Part shown: positions 1-8,277 of the stretch, one piece after another
Layout of the letters: every line of letters begins with the position of its first letter
Position numbering within the stretch: the first letter of the stretch is position 1
Origin: Chloroflexota bacterium
GTDB taxonomy: Bacteria > Chloroflexota > Dehalococcoidia > Lucifugimonadales > UBA3495
Assembly: GCA_026710825.1 (NCBI GenBank)
Contig: JAPOQH010000047.1
Location: 1 to 64,000, forward strand
Length of the DNA stretch: 64,000 nucleotides
Direction of reading: 5' to 3'
The notes under the pieces: model-generated
What the model saw: the letters and a program-made list of their open reading frames with translations, nothing else
Database searches by the model: none
What the model was told of the DNA's origin: nothing
Made by a program: the position numbers and the translations under genes

Positions 1-114
1 ACGGGTGACCAGCAGCAACGGGTGACCAGCAGCAACGGGTGACCAGCAGCAACGGGTGACCAGCAGCAACGGGTGACCAGCAGCAACGGGTGACCAGCAG
101 CAACGGGTGACCAG
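1..114. repeat. 17-bp tandem repeat at the window edge
   Basis: Six exact copies of the 17-mer ACGGGTGACCAGCAGCA are followed by a 12-bp partial copy. The array begins at base 1, so it probably continues outside the window. The unit length is not a multiple of three, so it cannot encode a regular peptide repeat. No gene overlaps it convincingly. It may be a minisatellite-type array or an assembly-end artefact. Confidence 0.95.
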
Positions 115-145
115 GTTTCGACCTATCATCCCCGAATATCAGATA

Positions 146-174
146 TTGACAAGGGCGATGGCACTCCCTACAAT
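146..174 (+). promoter_or_regulatory. Sigma70-type promoter for the peptide ABC operon
   Basis: TTGACA at 146-151 and TACAAT at 169-174 are separated by 17 bp, which is close to the housekeeping consensus. The next gene on this strand starts at 377, so a transcript from here would carry a leader of about 195 nt. No start codon with a good ribosome binding site lies between. Confidence 0.7.
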
Positions 175-376
175 CCCGGCAGTCGCCGAAAGGCTGAATT
201 CGCCGCCAATGGCGCAATATTTGCCGTATCAAAACTGCAAATATAGTTAACAAGATAATATTCGCTGCGAAGCGATAATTGGCGTCGAATTACGTACTCC
301 GATAGTCGGAGTCGGGGATCATCACGGCGGCCAATCTCACAATCCAACGGGTCACAAGGCACCCGGGGAGGGAACA

Positions 377-2269
377 TTGAGAGTGCAACGCTTCCTTACG
401 ACTCCTATTGCGGCGCTTAGTATCGCACTTGCCATAGCCTTCCTCGCGGCGGTGGCGTGCGGCGGCACGGCTCCGGCCGAGCAGACCACGCCCAGCGATT
501 CCGGCACGAGCGGTTCCGGATCGGCCGCCACGACGAGCGGAGACTCCGGGACGACAACCGGGTCCTCCGACTCGGGCAGCAGCGGCGGAGCGGCGCAACC
601 CGCCGCCACGCGAGTGCCGCCGACGCCACGCCCAACCGTCGCGCCCGACGCCACGCCCACACCGTTGCCGGCTGCGCTGCCCACCGAGGTCATCGCCAAT
701 CCGGTGACCAAGGACGCATATCCCGACGCCCAGTATGGCGGCATTCTCAGGCGGGGCGGGTACTTCGACCCGGCCCACTATGACCTGATGCAGGTTTCCA
801 GTGTATCCAATTCGTTCAAGCAGATGATGGTGCTGAACAACCTGTTGCGCTACAACCCGTTGGACGGCGGCAAGACCATCATCCCTGACATCGCAACCAA
901 CTGGGAAGTTTCGGAGGATGGCACGACGTGGACGTTCCCCCTGCGGGAAAACGTGATGTTCCACACCGGCGAGATCATGGACGCCGACGACGTGGCGGCA
1001 TCATGGTCCAGGGTCATCGATCCGCCGCCCGGAGTGGTGAGCGCGCGGAAGGGCCTGTACACGCCTTTCGGAGCGTCGATTGAGGTGATTGACCCACTGA
1101 CGGTGCAGTTCTCCTTTGAGAAAGCCCCGCCGCTGAACTACGGGTTGAACCTGTTCGCCCTGGAATGGCATGGCATCTTCGAAAAGGGATTCCTGGAAGA
1201 GAACAACTACGACCTCAAGCGCAACGGCGCGGATGCACCAAGCACAGGCGCATTCCGGTTCCTGGAACACCAGGAGGGTGAGGTCTGGAAGAACGAGCGG
1301 TTCCCGGACTACTGGAACGAGGGATTGCCGTACCTGGACGAGGTCTGGACTTATCCGCTGGGCAACAGCACGACACGCTCGGCTGCCCTGCTCGCCGGAA
1401 ACGTTGAATATTCGCAGACCATCGACCCGGCAGCGTTCGAGATTCTACAAAACGACGACCGCTACGAAGCCCAGCCGTTCTCGTCCTATTCCTACCTGGC
1501 GGTGTGGATCAACACCGACCGGGAGCCGTGGAATGATCCGAGGGTGCGCAAGGCGCTTTGGCTGGCGCTGGACAGGGACGCCATCCACGAAGTGGTCGGC
1601 GAGTGGCTGTACGGCTACAAGGGCGGCACGGGCTGGACCTTCCAGGACCAGGCGTTCCAACTGCCGCAGGCCGAGATTGACACGCGGATGGTGTTTGACC
1701 GTCCGGCAGCCGAGGCCGAGGCCAAGCGTTTGATGGCCGAAGCGGGCTACGCTGACGGCATCAAAAACGTTGACCTGATGCAGCGCGACCCGAACAGCGC
1801 ACACTGGACGGCAGCCGCCCAGGTGGCGCAGCTGGAGTTCCAGAGGATTCTTGGCATCGAGTCTGAAATCCGGCCGGTGGCATCCGCCGTGTGGTTCGAG
1901 GAACTGGCCAACCGGAACTTCGACCTGACCGTCGGAGGCATCGCCTCGCCGTTCATCGACCCATCGGCGTACATGAACAGCTTCTATCGCTGCGGCGGTG
2001 GTGAGAACCACTCGAACTACTGCAACCCGGAGTTCGACGCCATCATGGAAAAGGTGGACACCGAACCCGACTTTGACAAGCGGTACGCGTTGGTGCAGGA
2101 AGCGGCCAAGATATTGGACGCGGACCCGCCTACGGTGGAGTACTGGTACAACCGGACTCTGGGCGCCTGGCGCACCTGCGTACACGGCATCGAAGGCAAG
2201 CACGGTGCTCTAGTGCACAACCTGGACCGAATGGACACGGTCTGGATGGACGACGAGTGCCGTCAGTAG
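377..2269 (+). CDS. ABC transporter family 5 substrate-binding lipoprotein
   Basis: This is the extracytoplasmic binding protein of a peptide/oligomer importer (SBP_bac_5, DppA/OppA type). It has a basic N terminus, a hydrophobic stretch and a lipobox ending in Cys28 (AAVAC), so it should be lipid-anchored. A Ser/Gly/Thr- and then Pro-rich linker (about residues 30-90) precedes the binding domain, with typical segments such as LVFDRPAAEAEAKR-like and WYNRT near the C terminus. The length, 630 residues, is usual once the linker is counted. The start is a TTG preceded by GGGGAGGG at the right distance; the same unusual CCCGGGGAGGG block precedes the permease downstream. It is the first gene of an operon with two permeases. 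The real ligand cannot be told from sequence. Confidence 0.93.
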   Translation: MRVQRFLTTPIAALSIALAIAFLAAVACGGTAPAEQTTPSDSGTSGSGSAATTSGDSGTTTGSSDSGSSGGAAQPAATRVPPTPRPTVAPDATPTPLPAALPTEVIANPVTKDAYPDAQYGGILRRGGYFDPAHYDLMQVSSVSNSFKQMMVLNNLLRYNPLDGGKTIIPDIATNWEVSEDGTTWTFPLRENVMFHTGEIMDADDVAASWSRVIDPPPGVVSARKGLYTPFGASIEVIDPLTVQFSFEKAPPLNYGLNLFALEWHGIFEKGFLEENNYDLKRNGADAPSTGAFRFLEHQEGEVWKNERFPDYWNEGLPYLDEVWTYPLGNSTTRSAALLAGNVEYSQTIDPAAFEILQNDDRYEAQPFSSYSYLAVWINTDREPWNDPRVRKALWLALDRDAIHEVVGEWLYGYKGGTGWTFQDQAFQLPQAEIDTRMVFDRPAAEAEAKRLMAEAGYADGIKNVDLMQRDPNSAHWTAAAQVAQLEFQRILGIESEIRPVASAVWFEELANRNFDLTVGGIASPFIDPSAYMNSFYRCGGGENHSNYCNPEFDAIMEKVDTEPDFDKRYALVQEAAKILDADPPTVEYWYNRTLGAWRTCVHGIEGKHGALVHNLDRMDTVWMDDECRQ

Positions 2270-2278
2270 ACAACCGAA

Positions 2279-2303
2279 CGGGGCGGGTTTGAAACCCGCC
2301 CCG
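2279..2303. repeat. Palindrome (GGGGCGGGTTT type) between SBP and permease
   Basis: A perfect 12-bp stem (CGGGGCGGGTTT) with a 1-nt centre lies in the 87-bp gap between two operon genes. It could attenuate transcription or protect the upstream mRNA, which would give more binding protein than permease. The same core recurs at 21030 and 29762, so it also belongs to a dispersed palindrome family. Confidence 0.85.
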
Positions 2304-2359
2304 ACGAGTCCGGTTCGCAGGGCTGCGGTTAACGGAAAATCAACCCGGGGAGGGGCGTG

Positions 2360-3316
2360 ATGCAAAAGTACATTCTGCGCCGCGTGCTGCTGGCGATACC
2401 GGCTCTGATCGGGTTGACCATCATCATATTCCTGGTGATGCGCATACTTCCGGGGGACGTGCTCACCGTGATGTTCGGTGAGGAGGGCACCCTCCAACTG
2501 AGCGAGGATGACCGGCAGCGCATCATTGCCAGCCTGGGGCTGGATAAGCCAATCTACCTGCAATACGTGGATTGGCTCGAAGACATCGTCACCCTGAAGC
2601 TGGGGCAGTCGTTCTGGCGATCCCACACGGTGATGGACCTGATATTGAACCGCGGTCCCATCACGCTGGAGATTGCAATCCTGTCCGTGATCCTCTCGTG
2701 GGTCATCGGGCTGCCGGTTGGCATACTGGCGGCCATGAAACGCAACAGCGCGCTGGACTATGCGGGCAGGTTCTTCTCCATACTGTTCCTGGCGATACCA
2801 AACTTCTGGTTAGGCACCGTGATTGTCCTGACGCTGGTGTTGACGCTGGAATGGAAAGCGCCGCTGGGGGTGATCAACATCTGGGAGGACCCCTGGAAAA
2901 ACCTGCAGATTGTGTGGGGTCCGGCGCTGGTGCTGGGGTTGGGTCAGGCGGCGTACGTGTGTCGCATGTCCAGATCGGCGCTGCTGGAGACGATCCACGA
3001 AGACTACATACGGACGGCGCGCGCCAAGGGACTGGCCGAGCGCCTGGTTATCATGCGGCACGCGTTGCGCAACGCGATAATGCCGGTAATCACGCTGTCG
3101 GGCGTGCTGTTGGGGTTCCTCATCGGCGGGTCGGTGGCGGTTGAGCAGGCATTCGGCGTTCCCGGCCTGGGCCGCACGTTGGTAGCGGCGTTCTTCGAAC
3201 GCGACTACGTGGTGATACAGAACCTGGTGTTGCTGTACGGCATCGTGTTCGTATTCGTCAACCTGATCGTGGACATATCCTACGCGTGGATTGACCCACG
3301 CATCCGCTATAGCTGA
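2360..3316 (+). CDS. Peptide ABC transporter permease, DppB/OppB type
   Basis: This integral membrane permease is one half of the channel of the importer. The N terminus (YILRRVLLAIPALIGLT) is the classical DppB start. A periplasmic loop follows TM1, and the cytoplasmic EAA loop (TARAKGLAERLVIMRHALRN) that docks onto the ATPase is near residues 218-240. The C terminus has the usual VFVNLIVDISYAWIDPRIRY ending. ATG 2360 is preferred over the adjacent GTG 2357 because GGGGAGGGG ends 4 nt before it. Length, about 318 residues, is normal. The operon partners are the upstream binding protein and the downstream second permease. Confidence 0.95.
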   Translation: MQKYILRRVLLAIPALIGLTIIIFLVMRILPGDVLTVMFGEEGTLQLSEDDRQRIIASLGLDKPIYLQYVDWLEDIVTLKLGQSFWRSHTVMDLILNRGPITLEIAILSVILSWVIGLPVGILAAMKRNSALDYAGRFFSILFLAIPNFWLGTVIVLTLVLTLEWKAPLGVINIWEDPWKNLQIVWGPALVLGLGQAAYVCRMSRSALLETIHEDYIRTARAKGLAERLVIMRHALRNAIMPVITLSGVLLGFLIGGSVAVEQAFGVPGLGRTLVAAFFERDYVVIQNLVLLYGIVFVFVNLIVDISYAWIDPRIRYS

Positions 3317-3344
3317 ATCAGACACCCTCAACAGGAGTATTCTC

Positions 3345-4271
3345 GTGGCACAGGTAAATCCTGCGACAACCACCGGCGCCGAGGGCGAAGTCCTGGTTCA
3401 GGAGGAGGCGCGCGCCCCACAGGGCTGGTGGTGGGTCATCATACATTTTTGCCAGCGCAACCCCATGGGCGGGGTGAGCGGGGTGATGATCATCGTGATC
3501 GTCGCCATTGCAGTATTCGCGCCCTGGGTGGCGACACATCATCCCACCCAGGAGGCGGACTTCCGCGCGTTGAGAGAAGAACCCAGCGCCGCCCACTGGA
3601 TGGGCACGGACGACATCGGCCGGGACCTGTATAGCAGGGTGATACACGGCGCAAGGATTTCGCTGTTCGTCGCACTGGTGGCCGTGGTGGTGGGAGATTT
3701 CCTGGGGGCGGCCTGGGGCGTTGCGGCCGGTTACATCGGCGGGAGATTCGACATCTACAGCCAGCGATTCCTGGAGCTGATGATGTCGTTCCCGACGCTG
3801 ATCCTGGCGATGATACTGGTGCTGGCGATGGGCGCCGGCGTGTGGACGGTGATCGTAGCCATTGGCATCACGCGAGTTCCCATAGCGGTGCGCGTCATCC
3901 GGTCGGTTACGCTGAGCGTCAAGGAATACGCCTACGTGGACGCGGCGCAGGCCATTGGCGCGAGCAGCACCCGCGTGATGATCAGGCACATCGCTCCGCA
4001 GTGCGTCGCCCCGTGGCTGGTCCTGGCGACGGCGCACCTGGGCTCGGTGATCATCCTGGAGGCATCGCTGGGGTTCCTGGGAGTGGGCGTTCCTCTGCCG
4101 ACGGCAACATGGGGCAACATGCTGGGCGGCCCGGTGGCGGCCGGATTGATCCCGCGCTGGTGGATGGTAATATTCCCGGGGTTGGCGATCACCATAACGG
4201 TGCTGGCGTTCAACCTGTTCGGCGACTCCATCCGAGACGCGCTGGATCCCAAGCTGCGCGGACGGACCTAG
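3345..4271 (+). CDS. Peptide ABC transporter permease, DppC/OppC type
   Basis: This is the second permease of the importer. It has an N-terminal cytoplasmic stretch, TM1 (MIIVIVAIAVFAPWVA), the DppC signature HWMGTDDIGRDLYSRVIHG, and an EAA loop (DAAQAIGASSTRVMIRHIAP). It ends DALDPKLRGRT, as DppC proteins do. GTG 3345 is chosen as start because AGGAG (3333-3337) sits 7 nt upstream; an in-frame ATG at 3291 lies inside the previous gene and has no binding site. No ATP-binding subunits (DppD/DppF) follow, so the ATPases must be encoded elsewhere. Confidence 0.93.
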   Translation: MAQVNPATTTGAEGEVLVQEEARAPQGWWWVIIHFCQRNPMGGVSGVMIIVIVAIAVFAPWVATHHPTQEADFRALREEPSAAHWMGTDDIGRDLYSRVIHGARISLFVALVAVVVGDFLGAAWGVAAGYIGGRFDIYSQRFLELMMSFPTLILAMILVLAMGAGVWTVIVAIGITRVPIAVRVIRSVTLSVKEYAYVDAAQAIGASSTRVMIRHIAPQCVAPWLVLATAHLGSVIILEASLGFLGVGVPLPTATWGNMLGGPVAAGLIPRWWMVIFPGLAITITVLAFNLFGDSIRDALDPKLRGRT

Positions 4272-4375
4272 AGCGCGGTACTGCGCCCATTCGTCCTGGA
4301 AGATTCGTAAAACCGTTGCGTCGCACCACTCCTGCCATCCAAACCATCGGCATAAGCCGCCGGTGGCTGCGCAGT

Positions 4376-5635
4376 ATGCGCCTGTGGCTGTTGGTCGGCG
4401 CAATAATCCTTGCGCTGGTGGCCTTCTGGGCGTTTCGGGCGTTCCAGGCGGGGCCGTTACTGTTTCCGCCGGCCGAGGCGACTACCGCGCAAGGAATGGC
4501 GGTATCCGACTCCGACTGGCCGTCGGTCCGGCGGGATATCGGCGGGACGGGCTGGGCGCGGGACCCTGCCCCCAAGCCTCCCTTCACCGTGTTGTGGGAA
4601 ACGGATACGCCCGGCGTGATGCTGGCGCCGCCGTCGGTCGTGGGCGGGCTTGCGTATATCAGCACGGAGGAGGGGACGGTCGCGGCGCTGGACGCCAGAA
4701 GCGGGGAAACTGCCTGGCGATATGAGATAGGCACTCCGTCAGACAGTGCGCCTGCGGTGTCCGAAAGCAGCGTTTTCGTTGGAGCCCGCAATCACCGCCT
4801 GCTGGCATTGGACCGAGAGAGCGGCCAACTTCGCTGGGAACACAACCTTGGCAACATCGTGCTTGGGTCAGCGATAGTGGTGGACGGCACGGTGTATATC
4901 GGGTCCACCAACAGCAAGCTGGAGGCCCTGGATGCCGCGACCGGCGAACCAAGATGGTCGGCGAGAATCAAAGGCTGGGTGGTTGGACACCCGGCGTCGG
5001 ATGGATCGGTGATTGCGGCAGCATCGCTGGGCGAGCGGTTCATCACGGTGGACCCCGATACCGGACGCCGGCGGTTGGTCTTCTATTCCGGGACTCCTGT
5101 GGTGGGCGGTCCGGTGATCGCAGATGGACGGGCGTATTTCGTCACCAACCGAGGAGGAGTCTGGGCGGTTGATCCGTCGGCGGTGAGCCGTCCGTTCAGC
5201 AGGTTCGCGTACGTCTCCAAGTTCAACTTCTTCTACTGGAGGCTGCTCAAGGAGGCTCCAAAGCAAACCGGCAGCCTTTGGGTAGGTTCGGCGCGCGGGC
5301 GGGTGAAGTACAGCCCGGCGTACGCAGACGGAATCCTGATGGTGGTCAACGAGAGTGGATTGGTAAGAGCCTTGGATGGCGCGACGGGCGAGGAATTGTG
5401 GGAGCACGCGCTCGAAGCGGAAGTGTCTGCCGAACCGGTCGCGGCGGGAGACGTTCTGCTGATCGGGACGGCCCGGAAGACCCTGGTGGCGCTGGACGTC
5501 AGGTCGGGCGAATTGGCATGGGAGCACCCGTTGGAAGGGTCCGGACTGTCGGCCGCGCCCGTGGTCTCAGACGGGACGATCTACCTGCCGATGGCCGACG
5601 GGCGGCTGGTGGCGTTGAGCAGCGAGGGTCGCTGA
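4376..5635 (+). CDS. PQQ-type beta-propeller protein (BamB-like), membrane-anchored
   Basis: The protein begins with a hydrophobic anchor (LWLLVGAIILALVAFWAF), so the propeller faces outside. Repeats of the pattern 'vYxGsxxgxLxALDaxtGexxWxxxl' occur at least six times, for example GTVAALDARSGETAW, HRLLALDRESGQLRW, SKLEALDAATGEPRW and LVRALDGATGEELWEH. That is the PQQ_2/BamB blade motif. No catalytic residues of a PQQ dehydrogenase are evident, so a structural or binding role is more likely. ATG 4376 places the anchor at the N terminus; an in-frame TTG at 4316 would add 20 residues. It follows the transporter by about 100 bp and may be cotranscribed, perhaps as an accessory surface protein. 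Confidence 0.85.
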   Translation: MRLWLLVGAIILALVAFWAFRAFQAGPLLFPPAEATTAQGMAVSDSDWPSVRRDIGGTGWARDPAPKPPFTVLWETDTPGVMLAPPSVVGGLAYISTEEGTVAALDARSGETAWRYEIGTPSDSAPAVSESSVFVGARNHRLLALDRESGQLRWEHNLGNIVLGSAIVVDGTVYIGSTNSKLEALDAATGEPRWSARIKGWVVGHPASDGSVIAAASLGERFITVDPDTGRRRLVFYSGTPVVGGPVIADGRAYFVTNRGGVWAVDPSAVSRPFSRFAYVSKFNFFYWRLLKEAPKQTGSLWVGSARGRVKYSPAYADGILMVVNESGLVRALDGATGEELWEHALEAEVSAEPVAAGDVLLIGTARKTLVALDVRSGELAWEHPLEGSGLSAAPVVSDGTIYLPMADGRLVALSSEGR

Positions 5636-5723
5636 AAACCGACGACAGCGCGCGCGTTAGAGGGTCGGCCCAGGCCGTGAGCAGTTGCGTCCGCTTCGAG
5701 CGACCGAACCATTCGTGGCGCGG

Positions 5724-5753
5724 TTGACGCTCCGATTTGGCGATGCCTATACT
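5724..5753 (+). promoter_or_regulatory. Sigma70-type promoter for tam
   Basis: TTGACG at 5724-5729 and TATACT at 5748-5753 are 18 bp apart. The start codon of the methyltransferase is about 45 nt downstream of the expected transcription start. Confidence 0.65.
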
Positions 5754-5802
5754 CGCGTCGCGTGTTCTGGCACGCCTACATGATTGAAATGGAGGGCCTT
5801 GC

Positions 5803-6642
5803 ATGACGCAAGCGACGCCACACCAGCGGGATATCGCCGGAGAGTCGTGGAATCCGGGGCAGTACCTGAAGTTCGCCGACCACAGGCTGCGGCCGGCCCT
5901 GGATCTGATGGGCCGCATACCGCTGGAAGATCCGCAGGTTATCTATGACCTGGGGTGCGGCGCAGGGAACGTGACGAGGCTGCTGGCGGACCGGTGGCCC
6001 GAGGCGGACGTGGTGGGGATGGACAAATCACCGGAGATGCTGGAGCGATCCGCGTCCGGTGAATCCGACGGCCATCGTGGCCAGGTGCGCTGGCAGATGG
6101 GCGATCTGGCGGACTGGCAGCCGGATGCTGCGCCGTCGGTGTTCTATTCCAACGCCGTGCTCCAATGGGTGCCGGACCACGCGGAGCTGGTGCCCCGGCT
6201 GTGGGGAATGCTGCCCTCCGGCGCGTGCCTGGCGGTGCAGGTACCCCTGAGCTGGGACATGCGGTCGCACCACCTGATGCGCGAGACGCTGGCGGACGGC
6301 GGACCGGGTGGACGGGCGCTTGGATCAGAGGAACTGCGCACGGCGGTGGGCAATCGCTGGGTGCAGGATCCTGATTTCTACTATGACCTGCTGTCCAAAG
6401 ACTCGGCGCATCTGGACGTGTGGACGACGGAGTATCAGCACGTTCTGATGGGGGAGGACGCGGTACTGGAGTGGGTGACCAGCACGGGGTTGCGTCCGAT
6501 ACTGAACGGGCTGGAAGACGGCGAGCGGGAACTGTACCTGGAGCAATACCGGAGGCGGTTGAACGTGGAGTATCCGCGCCGCGCCGACGGGATCACGCTG
6601 TACCCGTTCCGGCGGCTGTTCTTCGTGGCGGTGCGCGGTTAG
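5803..6642 (+). CDS. tam: Trans-aconitate 2-methyltransferase
   Basis: This SAM-dependent methyltransferase would methylate trans-aconitate, a toxic by-product that inhibits aconitase. The fold-defining motif I is YDLGCGAGNVTRLLADRWP, followed by the acidic D of VVGMDKSPEML. Family landmarks of Tam are visible in order: WNPGQYLKF near the N terminus, SNAVLQWVPDH, AVQVPLSWDMRSHHLMRE, WTTEYQHVLMGEDAVLEWV, TGLRPILNGL and a C-terminal FRRLFFVAVRG. The length of 279 residues is slightly above the 252 of the E. coli enzyme. GGAGG lies 8 nt before the ATG. It has its own promoter and stands alone. Confidence 0.9.
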   Translation: MTQATPHQRDIAGESWNPGQYLKFADHRLRPALDLMGRIPLEDPQVIYDLGCGAGNVTRLLADRWPEADVVGMDKSPEMLERSASGESDGHRGQVRWQMGDLADWQPDAAPSVFYSNAVLQWVPDHAELVPRLWGMLPSGACLAVQVPLSWDMRSHHLMRETLADGGPGGRALGSEELRTAVGNRWVQDPDFYYDLLSKDSAHLDVWTTEYQHVLMGEDAVLEWVTSTGLRPILNGLEDGERELYLEQYRRRLNVEYPRRADGITLYPFRRLFFVAVRG

Positions 6643-6784
6643 CTATCACATCGGCGAACAGAATTGGCAGGATGGGATCGGGGATCTGTTGAGCCCTCAG
6701 GGCGGCGGGCCTTAGCCGCGAGATTGCCACGCTGCGCTCGCGATGACGGAGTCCACTCAAACACGACGATAGAGAGGTGCGATT

Positions 6785-7723
6785 ATGACGGTTCTGGTAC
6801 TGGGCGGCGCGGGATTCATCGGGCCGCGCGTAATACGCAAACTGGTGGAAAGGGGCGAGGACGTTTACGCGACGGACATCAATCCCATACCGGACATTCC
6901 GGGAGTGGAGGCGGATGCGATCCGCACCGCGCGCATCGACATCACGGAGTTTGAGCAAGTGGCGCGGGCCATCGTGGACTCGCAGCCCGACCGCATCCTG
7001 AACCTGGCGTACCTGCTGGGCGGCGGCGAGGGCAACCCGCACCACCAGATGCGGCTGAACATCCTGGGGATGGACAACTGCTTCGAAGCCGGGCGTCTGC
7101 TGGGCGTGAACCGGATTGTGTACGCCAGTTCGGTGGCGGTAAGCGGACAGCAGTCGAATTTCGGCGACCGCGAGATCAACGAGGACGAAGGGACCTACGG
7201 CGACAGTCAGTATGCGACGCACAAGATCTTCAACGAGTTCCAGGCCAAGATGTTCAACGAGAACTACGGCATGAGCATCACCGGGATCCGGCCGGCGAAC
7301 GTGACGGGGCCGGACAAGGTGCGCGGGTCGGTGGACCACGTGCGATGCGTGACGCTGCCGTCGCGCGGCGAGTCGGTCAGCTTCCCCTACCGGGAAATGA
7401 TGCGCCTGCCGATCCACGTGGAGGACATCGCGGAGGCGTTCGTGCGGGTGACGCTGGTGGATTCCAGCGAACACCAGGTGTACAACTCGGGCGGCACGCC
7501 GATCAGCCTGGGCGATTTGGCGGATATGGTGCGGGGGTACCTGCCCGACGCGCAGATCAACTTTGACAACGAAGGCGGCCGCGAGCACTCCGGCAACTAC
7601 CTGGTGGACAACAGCCGGCTGCTGTCGGAGTTCGAGTTGACCTACGCGCCGCTGTCGCAGCGGGTGCTGGAGATCATCAACGAGGTGCGCGCGGACGAAG
7701 GGTTGCCGCTGATTTCAGGCTGA
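6785..7723 (+). CDS. NAD-dependent epimerase/dehydratase (extended SDR)
   Basis: An extended short-chain dehydrogenase that would act on a nucleotide sugar or a related hydroxy-compound. The Rossmann motif GGAGFIGPRV is at residues 7-16, the acidic D of YATDINP binds the ribose of NAD, and the catalytic set is S in YASSVAVSG with Y and K in YATHKIFNEF (YxxxK). The 312-residue length fits the family. GAGAGG lies 8-9 nt before the ATG. The substrate is unknown; there are no sugar-biosynthesis neighbours. Confidence 0.88.
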   Translation: MTVLVLGGAGFIGPRVIRKLVERGEDVYATDINPIPDIPGVEADAIRTARIDITEFEQVARAIVDSQPDRILNLAYLLGGGEGNPHHQMRLNILGMDNCFEAGRLLGVNRIVYASSVAVSGQQSNFGDREINEDEGTYGDSQYATHKIFNEFQAKMFNENYGMSITGIRPANVTGPDKVRGSVDHVRCVTLPSRGESVSFPYREMMRLPIHVEDIAEAFVRVTLVDSSEHQVYNSGGTPISLGDLADMVRGYLPDAQINFDNEGGREHSGNYLVDNSRLLSEFELTYAPLSQRVLEIINEVRADEGLPLISG

Positions 7724-7756
7724 CGACCGATCGTCGCCGTGACCAGTCGATCCGCC

Positions 7757-8143
7757 ATGTGGCAAAATGTAAAATATTATGTCCTGGCCTATACTGTCAT
7801 GGTGGCCGGAGCGCTTCTGTCGTCCGGGTTTCAACTGCTGTGAGACCAGTTTCCGGTCGGCCACCCGATCAGCACGGTGGCCGCCAGCCTTTCGGGCGTA
7901 ACGATTGGAGGTCTAATCATGGTGCTGGGCTTCATAAGGGACAGCCGGGTTGAAGAAGAGCTCAAGCGCACGGCAGAGGAGCGTAAACGGGCAGAGGCAG
8001 CGGAGGCCAGGGCGGCCGCAGCGGAAGCCAGGGTGCAAGAGGAGCGCGAGCGGATTGATCGGGTAATTGAACGATATGAAGCGATAACGGAATCGCTCAT
8101 CAAGAGACTCGGCGGACGGAATGGGAACGGCGCGACCGATTGA
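7757..8143 (+). pseudogene. Two-TM coiled-coil protein interrupted by an in-frame TGA
   Basis: One reading frame runs from ATG 7757 to the TGA at 8141, but it contains a TGA at 7841-7843 (codon 29). Before it lies a membrane segment (VLAYTVMVAGALLSSGFQLL). After it come a short loop (DQFPVGHPIST), a second hydrophobic segment (LSGVTIGGLIMVLGF) and a charged coiled coil rich in EAR/EER (about residues 55-115). That is the layout of one protein, so the TGA is a nonsense change, a base-call error or a recoded codon. A short product could also begin at ATG 7919, which has GGAGGT 6 nt upstream and would give a soluble 74-residue coiled coil. The last gene of the window has a similar two-TM plus coiled-coil plan. 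Confidence 0.55.
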
Positions 8144-8218
8144 TCGAACACCTCCGGCAGATGATCGCCGGCACGTAGGGTGGCCGTCCGGCACGTACAA
8201 TCCCCAAGTTTGACGTTT

Positions 8219-8257
8219 GGCGCCCTCACGTATCCCCTAGCGGGATCTGGGGGCGCC
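8219..8257. terminator. Hairpin terminator between convergent genes
   Basis: An outer stem GGCGCCC/GGGCGCC (8219-8225 with 8251-8257) encloses an inner stem ATCCC/GGGAT. It lies in the 134-bp gap between two convergent genes. There is no clear U-tract, so efficiency is uncertain. Confidence 0.5.
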
Positions 8258-8277
8258 GATTTCATGGAACATGCAGG

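Noticed and set aside
1..114. CRISPR array at the window start
   Set aside because: The units are 17 bp, contiguous and lack spacers. No cas genes are present.
3842..4375. Long N-terminal extension of the beta-propeller protein in frame through the permease gene
   Set aside because: That part is the shadow of a clear permease in another frame. The membrane anchor at 4376 marks a natural start.
6680..6760. Segment with GCGAGATTGCCACGCTGCGC resembling a dispersed intergenic repeat of other genomes
   Set aside because: Only one copy is present in the window, so it cannot be shown to be a repeat from this sequence.
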